From assembly GCA_036435485.1 (NCBI GenBank), contig CM071594.1, positions 103,319,001 through 103,383,000 on the forward strand: DNA of 64,000 bases, in the 5' to 3' direction. Each line of letters starts with the position of its first letter. Positions within the stretch are counted from its first letter, which is position 1. Under the pieces are notes generated by a model that had not been told where the DNA came from, did not search any database, and saw only the letters and a list, made by a program, of their open reading frames with translations. The position numbers were made by a program, and so were the translations under genes. Of this stretch, positions 47,590 to 59,700 are shown piece by piece. The DNA comes from Saposhnikovia divaricata (Eukaryota > Streptophyta > Magnoliopsida > Apiales > Apiaceae).

Positions 47590-49640
47590 CCATCGAGAAT
47601 CGATACCCCTAACTGGAAATGTAGGAATTGTTGACCAATTAAAACGTGTAGTTTTTTTTTCAAAGATAAGGTTGAAAAGCGGGTTTCACCAACTCAAGAT
47701 CGACCTCTGTACTGTGCCCAAGTTTGCATTTCACACTAATATAAACGTTACAAAATTATGGTAATATCATTTGAGTGGACTAATGAGTCAGAAGCATTTA
47801 TGGATTGATGAACAAAGTTTGGAATGAAATGAGATATTAGCAACAACCTTGTTGTTAGCTATACTTGATGATAAAAAGAGGACTTTTAGGGTCACGATGA
47901 TGCGTCTTTCGAGAGTTTAAAAGGTGTGCTGATGCAGTAGAAAAAGGATGATAGCCTATACTTCTAGACAACATAAAGGTTACGGGATAGGATATACTAA
48001 CCGTGAGTCGGGGATTTGTCATGATAGCATTCACGCATAAAACTGAGACGTTAACTTTATGAGAAAAGTGTGAAAATTTTCCACAAGTGCCATAAGTATA
48101 TCTTCATATTAGAACTAAACATAAGAAAGAGAAGGTGACGAAAGGGAGCAGGGAGAATAATGGAGAAATTGGTTATTTCCCAGGAAAGGCCGGTGTGGTG
48201 ACCGATACCTATAGAAGGGATTATTCGAAATTAGAATCCAGTCAGTATTGACCAAGAAATTAGAGTATATACAATAAAGAATAATGTTAGAGGAAAGTGA
48301 CTAAATTATGGGGAAGGACAAAGATGTATAGAGAATTAAGAGAATGTTTGGCAAACGGATATCAAGAATGGTATTGGCAAACTATTAAGTACAAACGCGG
48401 CATGTCAAAAGCAGAATGATAGAGATATAGTGGATTAATTCCGCCTGTAGAAAATCTTGAACGTGGACAGAATTATAATGAATTTCATAAGTAGGTCGCC
48501 GAAGACCGAGCCAAGAGATGGCCCTAGTTGAGTTATAATTGTTGGACCAAGTGATTTACCTACAAGAGACTTTCCATTGAGAAGATTATCGAATATTATA
48601 CGGAAGAGATGGTGGTGCAATATAAAACTTCTGCAGCGATTACGTCAGATAAAGACTTAAGGTTAAACTTCGAATATTGAAGGTGCTTTCAGGTATATTT
48701 AACAAAGAGATTGAGCGTATGTACTAATTTGATCTATGGTTGACAAACAGGGAGGAAGAATTGTCCAGACGATCGAATTTATATTTAGTTTCGTGCCTTA
48801 GGTTTCACGGGGCAGTCGAGAATAAAAACTTATCCATGAAATGAATGTTGTTATCACGATCATCGCTATGCGAACGTAAGGACGTCTCCTGTAGAGCGTG
48901 CTGCGAAAGAAGAAGTTTCGCTTCTCTTGCGTTACGAAGAAGTCAAGGAACGAGGGACATAGTAGCTGAACTGGTTCGACGTATACCGAAGACTATACAG
49001 TATCCATAGCAAGTGGTAACGGTTGACGGGACGCAACACATGCCTGCTAATCAAGCGAAGGAATATGAGGAATACCGTGCGTATTGACGTTGTCTCAGAT
49101 TACAAAACACGACCACAAAGCATTCACGGGCCAACGATACAAGGACTCAACACGGATACTATGAACAAGGTAGAAGAGGAACGTGTAAGTAGTGGGATAG
49201 AAAATTTTAATCATAGAACAACCGATAAGGAATACGGGTCGAGGAGAGTATGCGTTGAGGAACAACATTAAGGCATTGGTGAGATGAAGGGAGAGAACAA
49301 TAGGGTTGAAGTGTCAACCTGAGAGTTGGAAAAGGTAAGGTTGGAATTATATCCACAACTATTATCCTTAGGTTCTTAAGATAGAATCCTTTAAGGAGAG
49401 GAGACTGCATTAACCCTAACTTTCGGGAATATTCGAAACCTGGACGAATAGTAATTTTATGGGTGGATGAGAAATTTTTGCAATCACGATATGTACGAAT
49501 TATTAAATGAAGATTTCGAATTGGTATTACGTCTTCACGATACAGACGAGTGTATGTAAAAGTCATTAGTCTTTTTTTCGAAACCCATTATTTCGAATGG
49601 TCAAATTTTATGAGATATCTAAGGAGATCGTGGTAAGGCA
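47590..49640 (+). pseudogene. pol: R6 remnants of reverse transcriptase and RNase H
   Basis: At 47660-47750 a frame reads FSKIRLKSGFHQLKIDLCTV and then KFAFHT, the gypsy RT segment around the first catalytic Asp, although that Asp is replaced (KIRLKSG for the usual KIDLRSG form). At 47936-48030 scattered pieces resemble the RNase H start (GVLMQ ... IAYTSRQ). Between them and up to 49640 frames change every few tens of codons. Nothing here could make an enzyme. Confidence 0.6.
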
Positions 49641-49649
49641 TGGGGTCTT

Positions 49650-50520
49650 GTGAGCATTGTATTTGATAGAGACCCAAGGTTCAACTCCAGGTTCTGGAGG
49701 GGTTTTCAGGATTGTGTGAGGACCAAGTTAAACATGAGTACTGGATACCACCCCCAATCAGACGGATAGAGTGAGAGAACCATCCAAACCATGGAGGACA
49801 TGTTGAGAGTATGTGCCATCGATTTCAAGGGAAGTTGGGATGACCACTTGCCGTTGATAAAATTTTCCTACAACAACAGTTACCACGCGAGTATAGGAAT
49901 GCCCCATATGAAGCTTTATACGGACGAAGATGTCGGTCTCCCTTGTGTTGGGAAGAAGTTGGAGAGCGGAAGATTTTAGGGCCTGAACTGGTCCAACAGA
50001 CAAGAGAAACTATCAAACTCATAAGGGGACGGCTGGTAGCGGCCCAAGACAGACAGAAGAAGTATGCGGACCAGACTCGCAAAGACAAAGAATATGAGGA
50101 AGGAGAGTTTGTGATGTTGAAGGTATCACCGTGGAAGGGATTGATGAGATTGGTAAAAAGGGGAAGCTAAGCCCAAGGTTTATTGGACCTTTTGAGATCT
50201 TGAGAAGAGTTGGAAAGTTAGCCTATGAATTGGCTTTACCCCCGAGCTTGCAGCAAGTACATAATGTGTTCCATGTGTCCATGCTACGACCCTACCATAC
50301 CGACTTCCGACACGTGATAGAACATGATCAGGTGGATTTGCAACCAGACTTAACATATGTGGAGCAACTCGTAGAAATCATGGATAGAAAAGAATAGGTG
50401 CTGAGGAACAAGGTTGTCAAACTAGTGAGAGTTTTGTGGAGGAACCAGAATGTCGAAGAATCAACATGGGAACTAGAGAGCGCGATGTGTGAAAAGCACC
50501 CCCAACTGTTTTCAACCTGA
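49650..50520 (+). pseudogene. pol: R6 integrase C-terminal half with chromodomain, lightly damaged
   Basis: The frame begins in the integrase core (RFNSRFWRGFQD, then STGYHPQSDG), with TAG at 49767 just before SERTIQTMEDML, which supplies the catalytic Glu. One base is missing near 49900 (the expected APYEALYG continues in the next frame). From 49943 to 50397 the DNA-binding tail is intact: FVMLKVSPWKG, LSPRFIGPFEIL (GPY/F motif), HNVFHVSMLR. After a TAG at 50395 the same frame continues into a chromodomain, VLRNKVVKLVRVLW then NVEESTWE, and ends with TGA at 50518. In this family the chromodomain directs integration to heterochromatin. Its preservation contrasts sharply with the upstream decay. 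Confidence 0.85.
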
Positions 50521-50540
50521 TTCCGGGACGGAATCCTTTT

Positions 50541-50553
50541 AAGGAGGGGAGGC
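50541..50553 (+). other. R6 polypurine tract
   Basis: AAGGAGGGGAGGC directly before the 3' LTR. Confidence 0.8.
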
Positions 50554-53500
50554 TGTAAGAACCCTAATTTTTGGTAAAATTTTCTTTTATTTAATATCAT
50601 GTGGCATTGTCAATTTGGAACCTTTCTAGTCATCCATGTTGTTTAATGGAATTGATTGTCTGAGAGATTATGTTGTTACATTCTCTATGTAAGATAAAAG
50701 AGAAGATTGCTGAGGGCAATAGTCTTATCGTTAGTAAGATTTATTAAGGATTATGACGAGGAATTATGGTCATTCGAGGAATTTACACAATTAAGTACTT
50801 AAGGAATTATAGGGGAAATCTCTACGCGACAAAATATTATTACGAGAGATTAATTAAGATACGATACGAATTAAAGATTAAATGACAAGCATTAGTGGAA
50901 GAATAATGATACAAGGAGTAGTATTGCATGCAAGTCGCATGCAATCAAGTAGTTAGGAGGAAGCAACCTAGTTAAACCAAATGGAAGAGGAATAGTAACT
51001 AGTTACATTGCTTTTTCCAAGGAGGAGACAAGAAGTACATGAGGCCTTACCTAGGTGTACCATGCTTATACATACAACATTATGTATCACCCAACCATCA
51101 CTTTATCAATTATTTCAAACAAACAAAAAAATCAAAAACCAAAAACACTTCTCTCCCCCCCTTGGAAGAGAAGCTATCGGCCAAGCATAGAAAAGGAGAA
51201 GAAAAATTCTTCTTCCTCCATTTCTCATCACTCATAAATCAAGGCATAAATACTAGGCCCTCTCCATCATCTAAGCAAGGTATATTAAGAGTTTCAAGCC
51301 CTTTCATCCATTATATTTCAAGATATAAATTGTTAAAGATGTTGTGAATAGTAACCATGTTTAGTTTTTCTTTTAGATCTTGGATTATAAGGGTTGTAGG
51401 AGATCATTGAAGGTGTTCTTGAGTTTTGTAAGGCTTACCCAAGGCTCCTAGGTGCTCAAGAAGGTATAAAAATCATAAACCCTTTTGGCCATGTAGTGTT
51501 TATGATGTTTGGTGATAGATCCATGTGTTATAGTGTTAATCTTGGTTGTATAAGTAATGGATGACATGGATCTTGAGTTTTGATGTTGTGATTATGATTT
51601 TTATGATTGTGGATAGTATATGTATCTCCATGAATGTTATAAAGCATGAATTAAGTGAATTAGGTATTGGTTGTGTTGTGGAATTGAGAAAATTGGTTGA
51701 TCTAAGTGATGCATGCTTGCTGAGTTTTTCCAGAAACATTGACCTGTCTTGTAACATGGTTTTGAACCCCCAAATCTTGTCCCCTGAGGTCCTAACATAT
51801 ATTTTTGGAAAGTTATTTGAATGTAGTTTCTGGAAATGTAAGTTTCATGACTAGGTGATGTATAGATTTTAAGTTATGGCCGGAGAAGTAAAATGTGTTT
51901 CTGGATTCCGGACTGCATTAAGTGACCCCTTGTGAACCTTGTTTAAACCCCTAAAAATATATGTGGGATCATGGAAAATTTTGAGAAGTTAAGGAATGCA
52001 GTGGTGAAGACTACCCAAAAATAATTGGATTAAAATATGAATTTTTGAATTTTAAAAAAATGCTGGAGTAAATTTCGCGCAAGGGAAAAAGTCGTTAGTG
52101 GAGCATAATTCTAGGGGTAATGGTTATGATACGAATGTGGTAACTAAATTAAGTCGAATAAGTGACGAGCGTAATCGAGTGATGACATGAAGCTATAGTG
52201 GGGCTAGAGTGTCATAAGACGAAGTCATTAAGTTAATTTCGTATCCCCTAAAACCCCGTAATTAAAGAGATATTGTTAAGGTACTAACGAGCGGTTATTG
52301 CTTATGTATAGATCGTTCCACTCCGCACGCTCGACCACCCCAACCAAACCAAGGCAAGTTTACTTTTCGAAACTTACATATATAAGGACTTTCACTGTTG
52401 TGTTTGTAGTTTTCAATCATATCAAATGTTTATGTTTATCGAAGTATCGATGAAATTGAGATGTATAAGTACATATATGTTTGCACCCCTTGAACTTAGA
52501 ATGAAATGTTTTCTTTGGACAACGACTCTAGCAATAGAGGTCGTAGCGGTCCGTATAAACTATTGACCGGGGAGCGGTATATTATTATATCGTATCTAGA
52601 TTGCTAAAACCCGAAGGGTCATTCGGGGAGTATCGTATACTCAAGTAATTATTGTTATATCTTCGTAAATACTCGAAACCCTATATTGGATTAAAAGTTT
52701 ATTTTATCGAATAATTATTTTATTAATTATTAATATTAAATCTTAAAATATTATTTATTAATTATCGTTCATTATTTTAAAAACGAAGTCAATCCAAGAT
52801 ACATTTAATACTTTCAAACTCGAACACTTTCGAACTCAAAACATTTTCGAAAACCCCCGGTCAGGTTCTGCTTCTTGTATGATTTCAAGAATCATCGGTC
52901 GACTGATGTCGGACCTCAATTACTCTGTTTTCAATCAAAATCAATTTTTTAAGAGAAAAAAGAAAAAGGGACTTTGGCAGGTGTGGGAACCGTTGACGAA
53001 CGATTCCCGGGATGTGTAAGCGGCCGTGAGCCAGGCGGTCCATCAATTATTATTCCGGAACAGGTGTTGCCGAAGGATGATTACGGATGTAGTTTTCATC
53101 GAGGGTGATTACGGATGTAGTTTTCACCCGGGGATAGTTACGGATGTAGTTTCTATCCTTCTATCGGTAGAGAAGACCCGCGGATTATTGGACTTGGATG
53201 TGGCGACTGATCATCGTCAATCCTTGTCAGGTTTTTATGTTTTCTTCAAGTCCCATCCTCCACTTTGGAAAAATACTCAAACACTGCTTCTTGGGCCTAA
53301 GTTCCAAGTTGCCGATAGTGTGGTTTTGATGAGAAAATATTGACATCGTGCAATATCTAGAACTGCAAGATTTTCTATAAAGATTGGCACGTGTTAGTGC
53401 GCTCTTGCAATTGTTTCAAAGAATGAAATGTTTTTGTATGAGAAACCTTCTAAGCTAATGGAAGGAAAGAGGTTTGCAATGATGTATTCCCTGTACAGTA

Positions 53501-54161
53501 TGTTAATCGTAGAGTGTTTTGCCGAAAATGATATACTCATATGTATATATTTTCAAACTTGCGATATATTGAAATGGGAACCTTATAAAGGGTTCATGTG
53601 TTATTCTTAAAGCTCCTTAGTGAGTGTAGATGTTTTATTCAAACTCAGACATATATATTGTCCAGTTACGTTTTGAACTCTGAGATATATACCCATACAG
53701 TTGGGAATGTTTTCGAAATTAACCACATTATTATTTTTCAAAATGGTGAACTTGCTGAGCATTATGTAGCTCATTCTTGCTTTATAAAAACTTTTCAGAA
53801 AGAGAAGAATTTGGTCGGTTAACTCCGCACCAGCAGAAGAGGAGTAGAAGATTTACCCCGGAGAAGATTTAGTTCCAGATAATTACTACAGAGTAAGTCT
53901 GATAGGTTTTCAACTGTAATAGTAAGACTTGTCTTCAAGTGTAGTTGTATAAGTGGAATTGCGTAAGACTCTGGATTGTACAGATGAATTGTAATATTTA
54001 GTGTTACTTTTGATTATCGTTTCTGAGGCTCTAACTTGTTTGTGTGTAAGATTGAGGTCTGGATGGATGTATTGTTGAGTTGTAAAGTTAATACAGGTAT
54101 GATATGGTTGGATGGTGACGTGACGACCTGAATCTCTGACCTCGGATTTGGGGGCGTCACA
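50554..54161 (+). repeat. R6 3' LTR
   Basis: 3,608 bp, TGTAAGAACC to GCGTCACA, followed by ACACC. Differs from the 5' copy by scattered substitutions and a few short indels. The three-copy repeat is at about 53076-53160. Confidence 0.93.
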
Positions 54162-54166
54162 ACACC

Positions 54167-55511
54167 TCTCACTTTGAAGTAATTCCCCCAAGACTTCAAA
54201 AACTCAAAAACCTCAAAAAGCAAAAGACAAACTTCAAAAGCCCATCTATTCCCTTCTACCAAATTTCAAGTTCCAAATGTTTTAAGCCCCAGACCTAGAA
54301 AGCCTTATTGGCCTAAGGTATACTCAAGAAAACAGTATCCCAAGCCTGTTCCAAAAACTGTACCAAAACCTATTACCCCTCCTCAACTCATCAACCTTTC
54401 ACACACAAAGAAATTTATGGAGATGCTCAAAAATGTCTAACCTGGTATTAATATCCATGTTAGCGGTGAGGTTGAAAGTGTTATTAAGAATGCTAGGTGG
54501 GAAGGTCTAGTTTCACATCTAGGAAAAAGTTATTTCACACATCTTATGGGTGAATTTTATTGTAATATGAGGGTCAAAAAAGGTCTAGATGGAGTCAGGC
54601 ATTTTACCACATGTGTCAATAAGAAAACTATATTAGTGGACCACAAGACCATTGAAATTGAAATTCATTTACCTGCTTGCTTGATTGATAATGATCATCC
54701 ATGCATTGACATTTACTTTTACTTCATCTTTAACAAAGATGAGTACAAACTCATACTCTCAACCTTTTGTGATTCTGATGTGCCCCTTGATCTTTATGAT
54801 AAGCATTGTAGTATACATTACAAGCATTTTACTCCTCTGTTTCAAAATCTTGCATTGTTTATTCGAGCTAATGTGTTGCCAAAACATAATCAAAGTAAGT
54901 ACTTTGATTTCTTTGACATGAAGGTCATGTTCTTGATTTTTCTAAACAAGATTGATTTCAATATTTCCTATGTGATTTTGCTAAATCTGATCAATCCAAA
55001 CCTTGTTGGTTACATGCCTTATGAACTTATGATTTCTTTTATCTTTAATATTTGCCATATTCACACGCATGTTGATCACTCCTCTCTTGCTGACTCTCAA
55101 ATCACTCCTGATCACATAAGGCCTCGGGTACCTTTAGTTCTCTGTCAACCCCAAGAAGTCTTTGCTACTGACCTCCCTACGATTATTAGAGAAGAGGACA
55201 TTTATTTAAACAAGACTGAATCTGCTAGAGTAATGTTTGAAGAACAAAAATTAGAGATTGGGAGGCTAAGAAATGAAAATGAAGACATTAAAAGAAGACT
55301 AGGGTTCATTGAGAGTTAAGCTGCATCTACCATGGGTCAAAATGGGTTAAGGGACATGGAAATTATTATTTCTTTTCAAGTTCAGATGGTAGATAACTTG
55401 GAAATTTTTAATGAGTTAGAGAATTTAAGCGCTAATCTTAATGCTAATGGGTTACCTGATTTGGTTGGTGAACTTGGTTTTGTTGCTGTAATGGAAGATG
55501 CTACTAGTTGA
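54167..55511 (+). pseudogene. Split plus-strand gene, 3' part: plant-transposon-type ORF of unknown function
   Basis: Continuation of the gene begun at 40683, after R6. One frame (54183-55511) is broken by TAA at 54438 and TAA at 55317; it ends with TGA at 55509. A Lys/Pro-rich N-terminal part is followed by a domain with NARWEGLVSHLGKSYF, HLMGEFYCNM and an alternating strand/helix pattern to about 55100. This resembles the domain of unknown function often annotated 'putative plant transposon protein' in plant LTR elements; I judge this from pattern, not from a search. The 3' end holds a short coiled coil (ARVMFEEQKLEIGRLRNENE), and open sequence of like composition continues past the second stop to 55511. 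It is either an antisense ORF of R5 or the ORF2-type gene of R8. Confidence 0.6.
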
Positions 55512-55623
55512 AATGTTTATGTGCTCTGTGTGTTGGCTGCTGCTGGTTCCGTGCTCTGCATGTGATCTGTCACTGATCTAATTTTACTACCTTTGCTATG
55601 ATTGTACTTTGCTTGTTAATCAG

Positions 55624-55948
55624 TGTTGGTTGTAATCTCAAATCTATTAAGTTTGTGTTCTTTGAAAGTCTAAATACATGCATCAGGCCTGTTCATCTAT
55701 TCATGTATCTTATTTAATAGCCTTGCATTTTGAGAGGTTCATAGAATCTGTTTATTTTCCATGTACCAATTTGGCTATATAAGCAGATCCCTTTTATGTA
55801 ATCTACAATGCATTATAACTTCAATACATGAGAGAAATCTTGCAGATAAAATAGAAAAGACTTCCAGAATGTTTTAAATTAGTTTCTGCACATCTCCTCT
55901 TTCATTTTTATCCTGTTAAACCATTCACAAACATATAAAACCCCAACA
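55624..55948 (+). repeat. R7 5' LTR
   Basis: 325 bp, TGTTGG...CCAACA. TATA box CTATATAAG at 55775-55783. Confidence 0.95.
55775..55783 (+). promoter_or_regulatory. R7 LTR TATA box
   Basis: CTATATAAG, about 165 bp before the LTR end. The sequence is unchanged in the 3' LTR (60201-60209). Confidence 0.7.
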
Positions 55949-55951
55949 AAT

Positions 55952-55963
55952 TGGTATCAGAGC
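55952..55963 (+). other. R7 primer-binding site (initiator tRNA-Met)
   Basis: TGGTATCAGAGC, three bases after the 5' LTR. Confidence 0.92.
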
Positions 55964-55989
55964 TTCGGCAAAGGAGAGCAGATTGAAAA

Positions 55990-56745
55990 ATGGCTGGAGG
56001 TTCGTCACATACACAGACTCCAATTCCACAACTAACAAAGCTCAACTATGATACTTGGAGCATAAAAATGAAGACCTGGTTAAAGGCTGAAGAAACTTGG
56101 GAGATGGTTAGAGATGGTTTTACAGAACCTGAAAATCCGGGAGCTTTGTCACAAGCTCAACAAAATAAATTAAAGGATGAAAGAAAAAGAGATAATCGAG
56201 CGTTAAGTGCCTTGCAGAATGCAGTGGAAGATTCAATTTTTGAGAAGATTGCAGGAGCGAAAACATCTAAGGGAGCCTGGGACATCTTGTTTAAAACATT
56301 CAAGGGTGCAGACAAGGTGAAGCAAGTACGTTTACAGACACTTAGAGGTGAAATGGAATCTATGACAATGAAAGAAACAGAAAGTGTTTCAGATTACATC
56401 ACAAGGGTGGAGAAGGTGACAAACCAATTGAAAGGCAATGGAGAGGAGATAACTGAAGCAAGAATCGTAGAAAAGATCCTTAGATCTTTGACAAACAAAT
56501 TCGAAAATATTGTTTGTGCAATAGAAGAATCAAAAAATCTTTCAGAGATGAAGGTAGATGATTTAGTTGGAAGTCTCGAAGCTCATGAACAGAGGAAGAA
56601 ATTAAAAGAGAAAGAGCCCATGGCAGAAGCTTTGCAAGTGAAAGTTGAAGATAAAGACAAGATGTTGTACACACAACAAAATAAAGGAAATCGAGGACGA
56701 GGCCGAGGAGGCAGAAATTTTAATAGCTATGGAAGGGGCAATTGA
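55990..56745 (+). CDS. gag: R7 gag, ends at a premature TGA before the zinc knuckle
   Basis: 251 codons from the first ATG after the primer site (MAGGSSHTQTPIPQL). Residues 15-45 carry the copia gag start (LTKLNYDTWSIKMKTWL), residues 90-200 the UBN2-type capsid domain (KGAWDILFKTFKG, VRLQTLRGEME, VSDYITRV). The last 20 residues are an Arg-Gly-rich tract (GRGRGGRN). The TGA at 56743 falls inside this tract; the same frame then continues through more RGG repeats and the CCHC knuckle into pol. Gag normally packages the RNA in virus-like particles in the cytoplasm; without the knuckle, this shortened form should bind RNA only through the RGG tract. TGA fits a single C-to-T change from CGA (Arg). 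Readthrough is possible but unproven. Confidence 0.9.
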   Translation: MAGGSSHTQTPIPQLTKLNYDTWSIKMKTWLKAEETWEMVRDGFTEPENPGALSQAQQNKLKDERKRDNRALSALQNAVEDSIFEKIAGAKTSKGAWDILFKTFKGADKVKQVRLQTLRGEMESMTMKETESVSDYITRVEKVTNQLKGNGEEITEARIVEKILRSLTNKFENIVCAIEESKNLSEMKVDDLVGSLEAHEQRKKLKEKEPMAEALQVKVEDKDKMLYTQQNKGNRGRGRGGRNFNSYGRGN

Positions 56746-56751
56746 CGCGGC

Positions 56752-59700
56752 TTGTACAAACCAGAACAGAGAACAGAACATGTCCAATATAATTATCGAG
56801 GCCAAGGAAGTCGTGGAAGAGGCAGATCAGGAAGAACAACTCAAGGAAGAGAATGTTACACTTGTGGCAAGTTCGGGCACATCTCAAAAGAGTGCTGGCA
56901 TAACAAGAAGAATGAAGAATGTAAAAATTTGGTGACTAAGCAAGAGGAAGAAAATTTGTTATTAACTGCAAACAAAGGAGTGACTCCAGATAATGAGTCC
57001 ACATGGTACATGGATACAGGAGCGAGTAATCATATGAGTGGGCACCGTCATTTGTTTCAAAGTCTAAAGGAAGGAGTATGTGGGAGCGTTTCATTTGGAG
57101 ATGCATCGAAAGTGCAAGTGATGGGAAAAGGTAAAATAGGTTTCCTGCAGAAGAATGGCAAAACCGGAGCAGTAGAGGATGTATACTATGTTCCAGATAT
57201 TAAAGTTAATATTCTGAGCATTGGACAGTTGTTGCAAAAGGGATACGAAATTCATACAAAGGGGCAGCAGATGCAATTAAGAGACAAAACGGGTAGGCTG
57301 GTCATAAGTTCTGAGATGGAGAGCAATAGAATGTTCAAGGTGAACCTGGAGTATTCACAAGACAAGTGTTTACAGATTGGAGAAAGTGTGCAAACTTTGT
57401 GGCATAAGAGATTCGGACATCTGAATTATAGAGCTTTGAAGTTGATGGCGAAAAATAAGATGATACATGGACTACCTGATATTGCTTTTGATGGTGAGTT
57501 TTGTGAAAGCTGTACATATGGAAAACAAGGGAGGAACTCTTTCCAAAAGGGAACGACATACAAATCAAGGGGGCGACTTAATCTGATACATTCAGACATA
57601 TGCGGTCCTATTACTCCAGGATCTTTTGGCGGAAAAAGGTACTTCATTACTTTCATAGATGATTTTACTCGTCGTACCTGGGTATATTTTTTGAATGAAA
57701 AATCAGAAGCTCTTAAAGTGTTCAAAAAATTTAAAGTCATGGTAGAGAAAATGTCTGGATGTTATATTAAAGCTTTGAGATCAGATAATGGTGGAGAGTT
57801 CACTTCCAGAGAATTCAATTCATTTTGTGAGGAGCATGGAATTAGAAGATTTTTTACGGCACCATATTCTCCTCAGCAAAACGGAATTGCAGAGAGGAAA
57901 AACAGAACTATCATGGATATGGTTAGATCTATGCTGAACAACAAGGAAATGCCAAAGGAGTTTTGGGCGGAGGCAGTGCAGTGCGCTGTTTATATTCAAA
58001 ATAGAAGTATACATTCTAAGCTTGGAAATAAGACACCTCAAGAAATGTGGAATGGAAGGAAACCAACTGCGCAACACATGAAGGTGTTGGGCAGTATAGC
58101 TTATATGCATGTACCTGATCAGAAAAGGAGCAAGCTTGAAGATAAAAGCAAGAAATTGGTGTTTATCGGATATGATCAGAAGACAAAGGGATACAAGCTT
58201 TTTGATCCGATTCAAAGAAAGGTTGTAGTCAGCAGAGACGTTCGTATAAACGAGGCAGACTCATGGGACTGGAAGAAGAAAACAGACGCTGCAGAAAAAT
58301 CAAACTTGGAAAAAGGGTCTATCTCATTGCAAAAAGGGTCAACCTCTTTCGATACAGAGACAGATGAGACAACCAATTCAGCTGCGGATACAGAAGAGGG
58401 TACATCATCTGATGAAGAAGAAGAAAATCAAAAGATGAGAAGTCTGCAAGATATCTATGATGAGACTAATGAAGTACAGTTGATTTGTTTTATGGCAGAT
58501 GCAGAAAACTTAAGCTTTGATGAAGCTGTACAAGAAGAAAGTTGGAAAAATGCCATGGATGAAGAAATTCGAGCAATAGAAAGAAACGAGACTTGGGAGC
58601 TTGTCGACTTGCCAAAAGGTCATAAGCCTTTAGATGTAAAGTGGGTTTATAAAATAAAGAAGAATGGAGCAGCAAAGAAACATAAAGCACGTTTAGTAGT
58701 GAAAGGCTATAAACAAAAGGCAGGGATAGATTATGACGAAGTATTCGCTCCAGTAGCAAGGATGGAAAGCATCAGACTACTTATTTCACAAGCTGCTCAA
58801 AATAATTGGCCTATTTACCAGATGGACGTGAAATCAGCCTTTCTAAATGGAATTCTTGAAGAGGAGGTATACATCAACCAACCTCCAGGATATAGGAAAT
58901 TTGGAGAAGAAAGAAAAGTCCTAAAGCTAAAGAAGGCATTATACGGCTTAAAACAAGCGCCACGGACTTGGAATTCCAGAATTGATGGATACTTCAAGAA
59001 GAAAGGATTTAAACAATGTCCTTATGAGCATTCAGTTTATGTAAAGAAGGTTGAAGGTAAAACTTTAATTGTTGCATTATACGTTGATGATTTGATTTTT
59101 ATGGGTAATTGTCAAAAGCTTATTGATGAGTTTAAAAAGGGTATGAAATTCGAGTTTGAGATGACAGACCTTGGTTTGTTAAAATACTTTCTGGGTTTGG
59201 AGATAAAGCAGACCACATCTGGCATATTTTTGTCTCAAGAAAGGTATGCAGATGATATTCTAAAGAAATTCAAGATGGAAAACTGTAAACCAGTTTCTAT
59301 TCCAATGGAGCCTGGTGCAAGATTGTCAAAACTAGAAGGAGGAAGTAGAGTTGATGCAACCATATACAGGAGTCTCATAGGATGTTTGCGATACTTGTGC
59401 TGCACAAGACCCAAATTAGCATTCAGTGTTGGCATGGTTAGTAGATATATGGAGGAACCAAGGAGTTCACATTGGAAAGCAGCAAAGAGGATTCTACAGT
59501 ACATACAAGGAAGCAAAGGAATGGGTTTGTTTTACTCAAAGTCAAAAGAATACAAACTAAGGGCATATTCTGATTCAGATTGGTGCGGAGACGAAGATGA
59601 GAGAAAAAGCACGTCTGGCTATGTGTTTTATATCGGAGATACTGCATTCACCTGGCAATCAAAGAAGCAACCCATAGTGACCTTGTCAACATGCGAAGCA

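Larger units (their letters stand above)
40788..54161 (+). mobile_element. R6: Ty3/gypsy chromovirus (Tekay/Del-like) with 3.6-kb LTRs
   Basis: Bounded by ACACC at 40783-40787 and 54162-54166, inserted in the plus-strand gene that starts at 40683. LTRs of 3,609 and 3,608 bp, roughly 98% identical by eye. It has an initiator-Met primer site and a purine tract. The internal 6.2 kb is mostly decayed: gag is unrecognisable, RT and RNase H are traces, yet the C-terminal integrase with GPY/F-type segment and chromodomain (49650-50520) is well preserved. Chromodomain plus very long LTRs point to the Tekay/Del lineage. Confidence 0.92.
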
